Position numbers and translations under genes: made by a program. From NCBI GenBank assembly GCA_012838895.1, contig DUOJ01000135.1, positions 1 to 64,000 on the forward strand: a stretch of 64,000 bases of DNA, read 5' to 3'. The notes under the pieces were generated by a model. The model made no database searches and was not told the origin of the DNA. It saw only the letters and a list, made by a program, of their open reading frames with translations. Origin of the DNA: Spirochaetales bacterium. GTDB lineage: Bacteria; Spirochaetota; Spirochaetia; Sphaerochaetales; Sphaerochaetaceae. Shown here piece after piece: positions 18,265 through 27,894 of this stretch (within the stretch, counting starts at the first letter, position 1; each line of letters starts with the position of its first letter).

Positions 18265-20931
18265 CTATTTTTGAGCCTTCATTGAGGCTAAGAGGGAGAG
18301 GTGACTCTCCCCTTTCTCTATCTTCTCCTCAAATTCCAACCGTTTCCCCTCCTCCTTCTCTATCGCCTCTGGTTTAGCATTAGCTAAGAATTGGGCGTTG
18401 GAGAGTTTCTTAAGACTCCCCTCTAGGGCTTTACGGTTCTTCTCCAGTTCGTTAGTAATCCTCTTCATCTCCCCCGCGATATCTAGAACATCTTGGACAA
18501 AGACAAAAGCCTCAAATCCAATTCCAGAAACGGGAACAGCTGAGGTGATCGACTCCACTGCGTCGTAGTCAATCTTAAAGTTATCGGCTCCAATCAAGGC
18601 CGCCACCAACCCCTGATTCTCCTCAATAAAGAGACTCCCTTTGAAGTTAGGGTTGGGTCTTAAGATTACTGAGAGGCGTCGCTCGATGGGGATTTGGAGT
18701 TCACTCCTTAATGCACGCACAGCGTGGACAACATCTTGCATTGCCGTAACAATCTCCTTGGCCTCTTCGTAACACCCATCAGCTTTATAGACAACGTAGG
18801 GGGCCTCAATAAGGCGCCCTTGGGTGTTGGGGAGTTTGCCATAGATCTCTTCGGTGATAAAAGAGGCAAAGGGGTGCATTAAGCGCATCAATTGATCGAG
18901 GAGGTTGAGCATGATTGTCACTTGGCGATCTTTATCGGCCTCATCATCGGTTGTTAGGTTGTGTTTAGTCGCTTCGATGTACCAGTCACAAAAATCGCTC
19001 CAGAAGAGGTCATAGATCACTTGAGCCGCATCGTTGAAGCGGTAGCTCTCCATCGCTTTCTCAATCTTTAGGGCTGCCTCATTAACCTGGTGGTACATCC
19101 ACTGGTCGATAACTTTGAGCTCTACCTCTTCAAGAGAGAGAAGTTTGCGCCCATCGATGTTCATCAACAAGAAGCGGGTGGCATTCCACACCTTGTTAGC
19201 AAAGCGGGAGCCAAATTTGAACGATTCGATATCGATTAAGATATCTTGCCCCTGGGCTGCCATGTAGCAGAGGGTAAACTTCATCGCATCGGCGCCATAA
19301 AGGTCGACCACTTCGAGGGGGTCGATTCCGTTGCCGAGTGATTTACTCATCTTGCGCCCCTGCTTGTCGCGCACTAGCCCCGTGATGTAGATGTCGCGGT
19401 AGGGGACCTCTCCTAAGAACTCAAGCGAGGCCATTATCATGCGGGAGACCCAGAAGAAGATGATATCGTAACCGGTCACCAAGGTATTGGTGGGGAAGAA
19501 ATTCTGCATGTCGTCACTCTTTTGGGGCCACCCAAGGGTGCTAAAGGGCCAGAGCCACGAGCTAAACCAGGTGTCCAAGACGTCGCTATCTTGCTCAATA
19601 TTGGTAGAGCCACACTTTTTGCACACTGTGGGGTCGACCCTCTCCACCATCACGGCATCACAATCGTGGCAGTACCAGACTGGAATACGGTGGCCCCACC
19701 AGAGTTGGCGGCTGATACACCAGGGGCGAATATTTTTGAGCCAGTGGCTGTAAGTGTTCTCCCATCGTTTGGCATAGAAGTTGATCTCTCCCCTCTCCCA
19801 AGCTTCAAGCGCCTTCTTAGCCATCCCCTCCATCGCCACAAACCACTGCTCTGAGAGGTAGGGTTCAATAATAGTTGAACAGCGGTAGCAGTGACCCACT
19901 TCGTGGTCGTGTGGCTTAGAAGAGATGAGGTACCCCCCCTCTTCAAGGTCTTTAACGACCGCTTTACGCCCTGTTTGGACATCCATCCCTTGGTAGGCCA
20001 GCGGTACATTCTCATTGAGAGTGCCATCGGGGTTGAGGATATTGACTTGAGGTAAGTTGTGGCGCTGCCCAATCTCCCAGTCGTTGGGGTCGTGGGCTGG
20101 GGTAATTTTAACAAAGCCGGTACCAAACTCTATATCGACATAGCTATCGCCAATAATGGGGATCTCTTTGTTGGCTAAGGGGAGAATTACGGTAGTTCCG
20201 ATAAGGTCTTTGTAGCGCTCATCGCTGGGGTTAACCGCTACAGCCACGTCTCCAAACATCGTCTCAGGGCGGGTTGTGGCAACGGTGATTCCCCCCTCTT
20301 TAGAGGCAAAGGGGTATTTAATATCGTAGAGACGGCCGGCGACATTGCTGTATTCAACCTCGTCGTCGGCTAAGGCTGTACCACAATGGCTACAGTAGTT
20401 GACGAGGTAGTTCCCCTTGTAGATTAGTCCCCGCTCATAAAGGGTGACAAAAGCTTCGCGCACCGCCCCACTCAACCCCTCATCGAGGGTGAAGCGTTCA
20501 CGAGACCAGTCACACGAGGAACCAATCTTCTCAAGTTGCTTGGTGATTACGCCATGGTGGCGCTCTTTAACCTTCCACGTCTCTTCGACAAATTTTTCCC
20601 GTCCCAAATCGTGACGCGATAGCCCTTTTTTGGCCAATTCGCGCTCAACTACGTTTTGGGTAGCTATGCCGGCGTGGTCGGTTCCTGGTAACCAAAGGGT
20701 TGGTCGCCCTTTCATGCGCCAGTAACGAGCTAAGATATCTTGAAGTAGGTTGTTAAGGGCGTGCCCCATATGGAGGATACCGGTAACGTTGGGAGGAGGC
20801 ATCACCATAGTGAAAGTTGGGTTGCCATTGAGAGTTGGCTCAAAGCAGCCATTCTCTTTCCACTCCCGGTAAATCCTCTCTTCGAACTCTTTAGGATTGT
20901 AAGTTTTGTCGAGTTCCACAGCCTGCATCAA
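18265..20931 (-). CDS. valS: Valyl-tRNA synthetase
   Basis: PPPNVTGILHMGHALNN, LPGTDHAGIATQ, KMSKSLGNGIDP. Confidence 0.96.
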   Translation of the reverse strand: MMQAVELDKTYNPKEFEERIYREWKENGCFEPTLNGNPTFTMVMPPPNVTGILHMGHALNNLLQDILARYWRMKGRPTLWLPGTDHAGIATQNVVERELAKKGLSRHDLGREKFVEETWKVKERHHGVITKQLEKIGSSCDWSRERFTLDEGLSGAVREAFVTLYERGLIYKGNYLVNYCSHCGTALADDEVEYSNVAGRLYDIKYPFASKEGGITVATTRPETMFGDVAVAVNPSDERYKDLIGTTVILPLANKEIPIIGDSYVDIEFGTGFVKITPAHDPNDWEIGQRHNLPQVNILNPDGTLNENVPLAYQGMDVQTGRKAVVKDLEEGGYLISSKPHDHEVGHCYRCSTIIEPYLSEQWFVAMEGMAKKALEAWERGEINFYAKRWENTYSHWLKNIRPWCISRQLWWGHRIPVWYCHDCDAVMVERVDPTVCKKCGSTNIEQDSDVLDTWFSSWLWPFSTLGWPQKSDDMQNFFPTNTLVTGYDIIFFWVSRMIMASLEFLGEVPYRDIYITGLVRDKQGRKMSKSLGNGIDPLEVVDLYGADAMKFTLCYMAAQGQDILIDIESFKFGSRFANKVWNATRFLLMNIDGRKLLSLEEVELKVIDQWMYHQVNEAALKIEKAMESYRFNDAAQVIYDLFWSDFCDWYIEATKHNLTTDDEADKDRQVTIMLNLLDQLMRLMHPFASFITEEIYGKLPNTQGRLIEAPYVVYKADGCYEEAKEIVTAMQDVVHAVRALRSELQIPIERRLSVILRPNPNFKGSLFIEENQGLVAALIGADNFKIDYDAVESITSAVPVSGIGFEAFVFVQDVLDIAGEMKRITNELEKNRKALEGSLKKLSNAQFLANAKPEAIEKEEGKRLEFEEKIEKGESHLSLLASMKAQK

Positions 20932-20989
20932 GTGCCTCCTCTAACCCTTAGTTGGGGCAATACTAACAGAATGGGGCTATTGTTACAAC

Positions 20990-21022
20990 TAACAAAGAAG
21001 AGGTCCCAACTTAAGTGGGACC
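20990..21022 (-). terminator. Terminator downstream of sigma/anti-sigma operon
   Basis: Minus strand GGTCCCA-CTTAAGT-TGGGACC followed by TCTTCTTTGTT. Confidence 0.65.
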
Positions 21023-21052
21023 CTAGATGAGATATATATAAACTCCTCAAAA

Positions 21053-21607
21053 CTAGAGGAGGTTATCAACAGAGTCGATTGGAATTAGCCCTTTTAGGCG
21101 CAAATCAACCTCATAACCGCGGCTATCGAGGTACTTAAGAATCTCCTCCAAAGAGAAGTTGTCTAAGATTTGGGCCACCGTTAGTCCATCGGTCGCTTTA
21201 ACTTGGACAACGCGCCCCTCTTCGGCCACATTGACTCGCGGAATCAATTGGTCAGTTTGAGCCGCCCCTTTAGGATTGATTAAAAGGGCTCCTACAAAAA
21301 TGACAATAAAGGCAGCTGCTACAGCTAAGAGAGTGGGTGTTTTAATTCGAAAGTCACGGCTAAAAAATCCCCTCTTCTTCTTTGAGATGTAGTTGTTCTC
21401 TATAAACTGGTACACCTTCTTGGAATGGTCCTCAATCTCTTGGTCCTCTAAACGAGAAGAACTCACCAAATAGTGGAGCGATTGGAGCTGCTCAAACCTG
21501 CTTTTACAGGCATTACAATAGGTGAGGTGCTCCTCTACCTGTGTCCTCCACGGCTCTACCAGTTCACCATCAAGATAGGTATTCAAAATTTGATCATCAA
21601 GACACAT
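21053..21607 (-). CDS. Anti-sigma factor (zf-HC2 type) with one TM helix
   Basis: EEHLTYCNACKSRFEQL zinc-finger motif; TM TPTLLAVAAAFIVIFVGALLI; downstream of and overlapping an ECF sigma gene. Confidence 0.78.
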   Translation of the reverse strand: MCLDDQILNTYLDGELVEPWRTQVEEHLTYCNACKSRFEQLQSLHYLVSSSRLEDQEIEDHSKKVYQFIENNYISKKKRGFFSRDFRIKTPTLLAVAAAFIVIFVGALLINPKGAAQTDQLIPRVNVAEEGRVVQVKATDGLTVAQILDNFSLEEILKYLDSRGYEVDLRLKGLIPIDSVDNLL

Positions 21608-22124
21608 CAATTTCCTCCCGGTCAAGCATCGACTCCAACATTTTACGAGCTCGATGGACTCTAACCTTCACATTACTTTCGGAAATGCGGAGAATCTTAG
21701 CTATCTGCTTGTAATTTAAATCGGCATACTCTTTTAAAACTAACACCGATTTTAACTTCTCAGGCAACTTTTCCACAGCCTCCCTGACTAAAGTTTTGGT
21801 TTCCGAACTTATGAGGACCTCTTCTCCGCTCCTTATTGGGACCTTGGGGGCCTTTTTTATCTTGTCCACCATGGCCTTCTCCCGCGACTTTCGCTTCACT
21901 ACGTTGATCGCCAAATTCTTGGTAACTCTAATCAACCAGTACTTAGCTTCGTCGACCGACTTGAACTCAATATCGCGCTCAAAGAACCGGATAAATGCCT
22001 CTTGGCAGATGTCCTCAGAGACATCCATGTTATAAGTTACATGATACGCAACGCGCATCACAACCGGAAACACCTCCTCATATACAAGCCTAAACGATTC
22101 ATTTTCGTTGCTCTTTACTTCCAT
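21597..22124 (-). CDS. ECF-type RNA polymerase sigma factor
   Basis: Sigma-2 region DISEDICQEAFIRFFE and sigma-4 YADLNYKQIAKILRISESNVKVRVHRARKML. Confidence 0.9.
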   Translation of the reverse strand: MEVKSNENESFRLVYEEVFPVVMRVAYHVTYNMDVSEDICQEAFIRFFERDIEFKSVDEAKYWLIRVTKNLAINVVKRKSREKAMVDKIKKAPKVPIRSGEEVLISSETKTLVREAVEKLPEKLKSVLVLKEYADLNYKQIAKILRISESNVKVRVHRARKMLESMLDREEIDVS

Positions 22125-22136
22125 ATGCTCAACAAC

Positions 22137-23558
22137 TCACCTACTGTTTTGGTTACAGATTTTTGTAACAATGGTCCCCTCACTCGTATCTTTGAGGGAA
22201 TAACCCATTTCCTCCACTATAACACGAAGTTCATCAGCTTTGGCCCACTCTTTTGCAGCTTTGGCCTCTAACCGTTGATCAACTAGAGCTTGCACCTCTT
22301 CGGGGATTACCACAATCTCCTCTTTAACATCTTTTAGTCCAAGCCCTAAAATTTTATCAGCCTCGTAGAGGAGGGCCAATTTCTCATCAGAAGCAAGCTC
22401 CTCATCTTTAAGAAGGGTCCAAATAGTAGCGAGTGCGCGAGGAGCATTTAAATCGTTGTTGAGGTGTCCAATAAAGGTTTCGATGTAACTTCTACCACCT
22501 TCAGAGAGGGTTAGAGAGGGGCTCCCTGCCTCCCCTTTAAGGGCTAGAACCTGCTTAACAAGGCGCTCACGGGCACTCTTAGCGCTGTCGAGAGCTTGCC
22601 ATGAGAACACCAATTGGGAGCGGTAATGGCCACCGAGGCAGAAATAGCGGTAATCCAACGGGTGGTAACCTCTCTCCTTAAGGTAGGAGAGGGTTAAGAA
22701 CTCCCCCTTCGATTTAGAGAGTTTTCCCGTTTCATTGATTAAGAACTCACCATGAATCCAGTAGTTGACCCACCGCTTACCGGTGGCAGCTTCACTTTGG
22801 GCAATCTCATTGGTGTGGTGAACCGGGATATGGTCAATACCACCACAGTGGAGGTCGAAGGTCTCCCCCAAATATTTAATGCTCATCGCTGAACACTCGA
22901 TGTGCCATCCAGGATAACCTACTCCCCAAGGGGAGGGCCACACCATCGCTTGATTGGCAAACTTAGATTGGGTAAACCAGAGGACAAAATCCATCGGGTT
23001 GCGTTTATTGGGATCAACCACAATTCGGGCTCCAGCTTGTAGGTCTTCAACCTTGAGTCGTGCCAACTCTCCGTAGCGGGGGAAGGTGTCGATACTAAAA
23101 TAGACGTTTCCTCCAGCGGTGTAGGTGTGCCCCTTCGCTTCGAGGCGCTCAATGAGGGCAATCATATCGGTGACATGGTCGGTCGCTTTACACGAGATGG
23201 TGGGTCGCAAGATGTTGAGGGCATCGGTATCTTGAAAGAAGGCCTGGGTATACATATCGGCAATCTCAGTGATAGTCTTCCCCTTTTCACGGGCCGACTT
23301 CACCATCTTATCTTCCCCTTCATCCCCATCGTCACTTAAGTGCCCCACATCGGTTATATTCATCACATGGCGCACATCATAGCCATTGTACTCTAGGGTT
23401 CGTCGTAAGATATCTTCAAAGAGGTAGGTGCGGAGGTTGCCTATGTGAGCGTAGTTGTAGACCGTTGGTCCACAACAATACATCAAAGCCTTCCCCTCCT
23501 CGATTGGGATGAAAGGCTCAACCTTACGATTCAAAGTGTTGTAGAGAGAGAGTTGCAT
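22137..23558 (-). CDS. cysS: Cysteinyl-tRNA synthetase
   Basis: [45 protein letters not shown]. Confidence 0.95.
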   Translation of the reverse strand: MQLSLYNTLNRKVEPFIPIEEGKALMYCCGPTVYNYAHIGNLRTYLFEDILRRTLEYNGYDVRHVMNITDVGHLSDDGDEGEDKMVKSAREKGKTITEIADMYTQAFFQDTDALNILRPTISCKATDHVTDMIALIERLEAKGHTYTAGGNVYFSIDTFPRYGELARLKVEDLQAGARIVVDPNKRNPMDFVLWFTQSKFANQAMVWPSPWGVGYPGWHIECSAMSIKYLGETFDLHCGGIDHIPVHHTNEIAQSEAATGKRWVNYWIHGEFLINETGKLSKSKGEFLTLSYLKERGYHPLDYRYFCLGGHYRSQLVFSWQALDSAKSARERLVKQVLALKGEAGSPSLTLSEGGRSYIETFIGHLNNDLNAPRALATIWTLLKDEELASDEKLALLYEADKILGLGLKDVKEEIVVIPEEVQALVDQRLEAKAAKEWAKADELRVIVEEMGYSLKDTSEGTIVTKICNQNSR

Positions 23559-23619
23559 AGGTACTCCTGTTCAATAATCTGCCGTTGTCTACCACAAATA
23601 ATTCAAGTATCATTGTCTT

Positions 23620-24531
23620 GTGTATTTAACAATAAGTAATGGAGCCGAAAAAATCAATAAGGGGCTTAAAATTCTCAAAAATGTCCCTTTAGCCCCCCTC
23701 ACCTCTTTTGGAACCGGTGGAAAGGCCGACTATTTAGCGACTGTTACCACTTTCCAACAACTCAAAGAGACTCTCGCTTGGGCCAATGAGAGGCAACTAC
23801 CCCTCACCCTCTTAGGGGGAGGAACCAATGTCCTCATCAGTGACCGCGGAGTGGAGGGGTTGGTAATTGTCACCACGGCTCTCACGGCCCACTATGTCCA
23901 AAACCCCCTCTTTGTGTGCCAAGCTGGACTTCCCCTCGATACAGCCATCGATTTAATGAACGACAACTACCTTTGTGGCCTTGAGCCATTAGGAGGCCTC
24001 CCCGGGAGTGTGGGAGGGGCCGTCTATGGCAATGCCTCCGCCAATGGGGAGAGTATTGCCTCCCACATAGAGTGGATCGATTACCTCAGCCGAGAGGGGC
24101 AGTTGAGCCGCTACTACCGCCGTGATGACGATTTCTCCTATAAAAAGTCCCCCTTTAGTGACACCGAGAAGATTATCTGGGAGGTCGCTTTCCATCTCAA
24201 GCCATGCCACGACCCCTCTAAGATGAGGGTATTGAAGGAAGAAAGTCGCGCTAAACGCAAAGCGAGGGGGCAATACGATTACCCGAGTGCCGGGTGCATC
24301 TTCAAAAATCCGAGTGAGGGACCTGCCGGCTATTTTATTGAACAGGCTGGTTTCAAAGGGTACTCTCTAGGGGGGGCAACCGTAAGTTCCAAACACGCCA
24401 ACTTCGTTATTATTAAAGGCGAAACCACCAGCCAGGCAATCTACGATTTGACTCTTTTAGTTGAGAAGGGGGTCTTAGAGCGCTTTGGGATTCCCCTTGA
24501 AAGAGAGATTAGGTTGGTTGGAAGATGGTAA
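23620..24531 (+). CDS. murB: UDP-N-acetylenolpyruvoylglucosamine reductase
   Basis: TSFGTGGKADYL, LLGGGTNVLISD, GLEPLGGLPGSVGGAVYGNA, YPSAGCIFKNP. Confidence 0.93.
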   Translation: MYLTISNGAEKINKGLKILKNVPLAPLTSFGTGGKADYLATVTTFQQLKETLAWANERQLPLTLLGGGTNVLISDRGVEGLVIVTTALTAHYVQNPLFVCQAGLPLDTAIDLMNDNYLCGLEPLGGLPGSVGGAVYGNASANGESIASHIEWIDYLSREGQLSRYYRRDDDFSYKKSPFSDTEKIIWEVAFHLKPCHDPSKMRVLKEESRAKRKARGQYDYPSAGCIFKNPSEGPAGYFIEQAGFKGYSLGGATVSSKHANFVIIKGETTSQAIYDLTLLVEKGVLERFGIPLEREIRLVGRW

Positions 24532-25768
24532 AAGAGAGGGTTAAAGAGCCACTACTCTGCCACTCCCCCTTAATAGAGTAGTTACCCCTCCTCTTAGATA
24601 AACTCAAAGTTACATTGGTGCCACGACTGTTGTGGTTTAAAGTGAAACTCCACTCAACCTCCCCCTCCCACTTCACCACGGCCCTCCCACTAAACAAAAG
24701 TTCTTTTGTGTAGGTGAGAATCGGTTCTAACTCCAAACGGACCCCCCAGAGGGTAATTTTCTGGTTCCAAGTCAGCTCATACTTCTCACTCACCCTCATC
24801 GAACGGTTGTGACGCCACTCATAGAGGAGGGAGAGGGAGAATAGGTCACTATAGGCAACTACCCCCTTAAGAGAGAGGAGATGCCTCTGCCCCTTGTCGG
24901 CATAGATTGGGCGCTCATAGAGGCGCTCGGTGAGGGTTAGGGCAATTTTTAGTTTGGTGAAGGTAAGCCCCATATTGAAAACATTCTCCCTGAGGGGCCC
25001 CTCAATGGTCTTGTAGCCTAAACTCTTAATCGCCCCTAGATATGGGGGGAGCTCTAGACGCCTATATTCAACCTTGAAAGGGGGTAGGCTCCACTCGGTT
25101 ACAAAGAGGTTAGAGAGGCCCAAGCCCCCCACAGAACAGTAGGCAAAACGGAGAAGGAGAGAAGTTTTTAGATCTCCCCCTTGGGTGTAGTTGAGGTAGG
25201 CTACCCCACCCCTCTCAATGGGGAGAGCGCGGTAAGGGATTGTAAAAGTTGTTGGAAATTCATCCCCCCGCCCCTTCAAAAGAAGCCCCCCGGCAAGGGT
25301 CTCGCCCCATCCTCCCCCTACCATAACCCCCTCACTAAATGAGGCTCCGTAGAGGGTCGCTTTAGGGAGAACTAACGAGAAGCCTCCCATATAGTTTTTA
25401 GCCTCCCCCACCTGAGTGTAGCTCGCTTTTAAAGGCTCCCCTCCACCCCCTTTGTGGGGGGAGAGGGAGAAGCCTCTCTCAAAGAGGGGGGCAATTAGGG
25501 GATTATGTTCAAGGTTGCCCCACACCAGAGTCAACTTCTCGCTCAAAGGGAGATTTAAGGATAGCGACCCTTTAAAATTAAGGAGGGGAAATTCTTCCTG
25601 ATAAGCAAGTTCTAGGGCTACCCCCCCCTTCAAAGGACCATAATCGAGGCGTGGTGGGACAACCTTTAAGCTAGAAGACCCGACAGAGGCTTGCCAACTA
25701 CCTGACAGGGGAGCAACGATTGTAAAAAAAGAGAGTATTACAAGTAAAAGGTGTTTGCCCATAATCAA
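24509..25768 (-). CDS. Hypothetical secreted/outer-membrane beta-barrel-like protein
   Basis: N-terminal signal peptide-like segment (GKHLLLVILSFFTIVAPLSGS) and alternating amphipathic strands throughout; no family recognised. Confidence 0.5.
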   Translation of the reverse strand: MIMGKHLLLVILSFFTIVAPLSGSWQASVGSSSLKVVPPRLDYGPLKGGVALELAYQEEFPLLNFKGSLSLNLPLSEKLTLVWGNLEHNPLIAPLFERGFSLSPHKGGGGEPLKASYTQVGEAKNYMGGFSLVLPKATLYGASFSEGVMVGGGWGETLAGGLLLKGRGDEFPTTFTIPYRALPIERGGVAYLNYTQGGDLKTSLLLRFAYCSVGGLGLSNLFVTEWSLPPFKVEYRRLELPPYLGAIKSLGYKTIEGPLRENVFNMGLTFTKLKIALTLTERLYERPIYADKGQRHLLSLKGVVAYSDLFSLSLLYEWRHNRSMRVSEKYELTWNQKITLWGVRLELEPILTYTKELLFSGRAVVKWEGEVEWSFTLNHNSRGTNVTLSLSKRRGNYSIKGEWQSSGSLTLSFTIFQPT

Positions 25769-25880
25769 TTAGAGGACAATCACCCCCTTTTGCTTCAAAT
25801 CGATTGATTTTATGTGTTTAACATGGCAAAATGCTTTTTGGTTATTTTAGCCTATCTTTTTAAGTTCTTAGGAGGCCTTC

Positions 25881-27215
25881 ATGGTAATTCTCACCCTTAA
25901 TTGCGGTAGCTCGTCCGCAAAATACCAAGTGTACGACTGGGAAAAGAAAAGTGTACTAGCTTTTGGTGTCGTCGAGCGAATCGGTCTAGAGTATTCGGAA
26001 ATTGAGCACCGCAGTGCCAATAATGGGCTCCACAAAGAGAGAATTTCCTCCCCGACTCACCGAGAGGCGATTGAGTTTATAATTAAAATCTTGGTTGATC
26101 CTGTTCATGGGGTAATTAAAGATATTAAAGAGATTGGTGCGGTTGGGCACCGTGTCCTCCACGGTGGAGAGTATTTTACCCAATCGGTATTGGTTGACGA
26201 CGAGGTGGTGGCCCACTTAAAAGAGATTATCCCCTTAGGCCCCCTCCACATGCCTGCAAATATCATGGGGATTGAAGCAGCCCGTAAAGTGATGGGAGAT
26301 ATCGACCACGCTATTGTAATGGATACTGCTTGGCACCAGACGATGAAACCAGAAGCCTTTTTGTATGCCACCCCCTACGAGTGGTACAAAAATTACAACG
26401 TACGTCGCTACGGCTTTCACGGCACCAGCTTCCTATACACAGCTAAGCGGGCAGCAGTTCTCCTCGGAAAAGATCCAAGTGAAACTAACTTGATTATCTG
26501 CCATATTGGTAATGGTGCTTCGGTTTCAGCTGTTAAAAATGGGGTTGCTGTCGATACCAGCATGGGACTCACCCCCCTTGAGGGATTGGTGATGGGCTCT
26601 CGCTCTGGCGATATGGACCCAGCAATCCTCCCCTTTATCATGAACCGTACCGGCATGAGTGCCAACGAGATGGATAACGTCCTCAACAAGCAGAGTGGAT
26701 TAGTTGGAATCTGCGGAATGAGCGACCGCCGTGACGTTAGAGATGCCGCTGAGAAGGGCGATGAGAGGGCCAAATTGGCTATTGAAATTGAGTGTCACCG
26801 CCTCAAGAAATATATTGGGGCTTACGCGGCAGAGTTGGGAAGGGTCGATGCCCTTGTCTACACCGCCGGTGTGGGTGAGATGGCTCCCCATATTCGAGGG
26901 AAAGCTACCCAAGGACTCGATATCATGGGAATCAAACTAGATGTTGAGAAAAACCTACTGGCAACATGCCGCAATGCTGAGTTTGAAATCAATACAGAGG
27001 ATTCTCCTACAAAGATATTTGTAATTCCTACCGACGAAGAATTGGTGATGACCGAAGATGCCTACGCCCTCATGAACGGAACCTACGATGTTCACACCAA
27101 TTTTGTCTACTCTTTCCAGAGTAAAGATTATGTCAACAAAGCGCGCGCTGAGGCCCTCAAAGAGGATTTGAAGAAGCGTCCTGAGCTGAAAGAGATCTTT
27201 GCCCTCCCACGCTAA
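25881..27215 (+). CDS. ackA: Acetate kinase
   Basis: ILTLNCGSSSAKYQVYD, GHRVLHGG, RYGFHGTSFLY, DTSMGLTPLEGLVMGSRSGDMDP; AGGAGG RBS. Confidence 0.95.
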   Translation: MVILTLNCGSSSAKYQVYDWEKKSVLAFGVVERIGLEYSEIEHRSANNGLHKERISSPTHREAIEFIIKILVDPVHGVIKDIKEIGAVGHRVLHGGEYFTQSVLVDDEVVAHLKEIIPLGPLHMPANIMGIEAARKVMGDIDHAIVMDTAWHQTMKPEAFLYATPYEWYKNYNVRRYGFHGTSFLYTAKRAAVLLGKDPSETNLIICHIGNGASVSAVKNGVAVDTSMGLTPLEGLVMGSRSGDMDPAILPFIMNRTGMSANEMDNVLNKQSGLVGICGMSDRRDVRDAAEKGDERAKLAIEIECHRLKKYIGAYAAELGRVDALVYTAGVGEMAPHIRGKATQGLDIMGIKLDVEKNLLATCRNAEFEINTEDSPTKIFVIPTDEELVMTEDAYALMNGTYDVHTNFVYSFQSKDYVNKARAEALKEDLKKRPELKEIFALPR

Positions 27216-27844
27216 GAACGGCTTTTCTCAACAAAGGCTATAAATTCTTTAATTAACTCGACGGAGAGCTCAATTGAGAGCTTTCCCGAGTTGATTGTTA
27301 AGTCGTAGTTACAAGCGATCCCCCACGTTCCAGTGGCGTAATAGTCGTGGTATTTCTTCCTCTCTTTGTCGTACTTAGAGATGTTTGCTAAAGCCTCTTC
27401 ATTTGAAATATTTTCATATTCAGCTATTCTATGGGCTCTAACCTCTTCAGAAGCATGAATAAAGAGGGAGATGTGGAAGGGGTGGTCTTTGAGGATGTAA
27501 TCGGAACACCGTCCAACAAAGATTGCGGGTCCCTCATCGGCCAGTTGCTTTATAATCTCATACTGTGTCAAAAAGAGGGTGTCGCTAAGGGGCATATTGT
27601 AGATAGAGGTGGAGGGGTGACCAAAAGCGGGGACACTTGAGGGGGGAGTATAAAGGAAACGACTGGTCGCCCTTTCGTCTAAGTTCTCCAACACCTGTTT
27701 ACTCATACCACTTTTTTCAGCAGCCAAGGTGATTAGGGCGCTATCGTAGAAGGGAACCTTTAACTCTTCAGCAAGTTTACGACCCACCTCACGACCACCA
27801 CTACCAAACTGACGACTAATTGAAATAACCGAATTTATTCCCAT
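27212..27844 (-). CDS. Cytidylate kinase-like family protein
   Basis: ISISRQFGSGGREVGRKLAEEL, FVGRCSDYIL. Confidence 0.8.
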   Translation of the reverse strand: MGINSVISISRQFGSGGREVGRKLAEELKVPFYDSALITLAAEKSGMSKQVLENLDERATSRFLYTPPSSVPAFGHPSTSIYNMPLSDTLFLTQYEIIKQLADEGPAIFVGRCSDYILKDHPFHISLFIHASEEVRAHRIAEYENISNEEALANISKYDKERKKYHDYYATGTWGIACNYDLTINSGKLSIELSVELIKEFIAFVEKSRS

Positions 27845-27894
27845 AAAAGTCTCCTCACCCCCATTGTAATACGAATAGGGGGAGAATTAAAGGG

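Noticed and set aside
19650-20126. 158-aa ORF overlapping valS in another frame
   Set aside because: Same strand as valS but different frame; composition is a frame shadow of a conserved synthetase.
20932-21052. T-box leader upstream of valS
   Set aside because: Too short, and no AGGGUGGNACCGCG-like T-box sequence seen; same for cysS, serS and asnS upstream regions.
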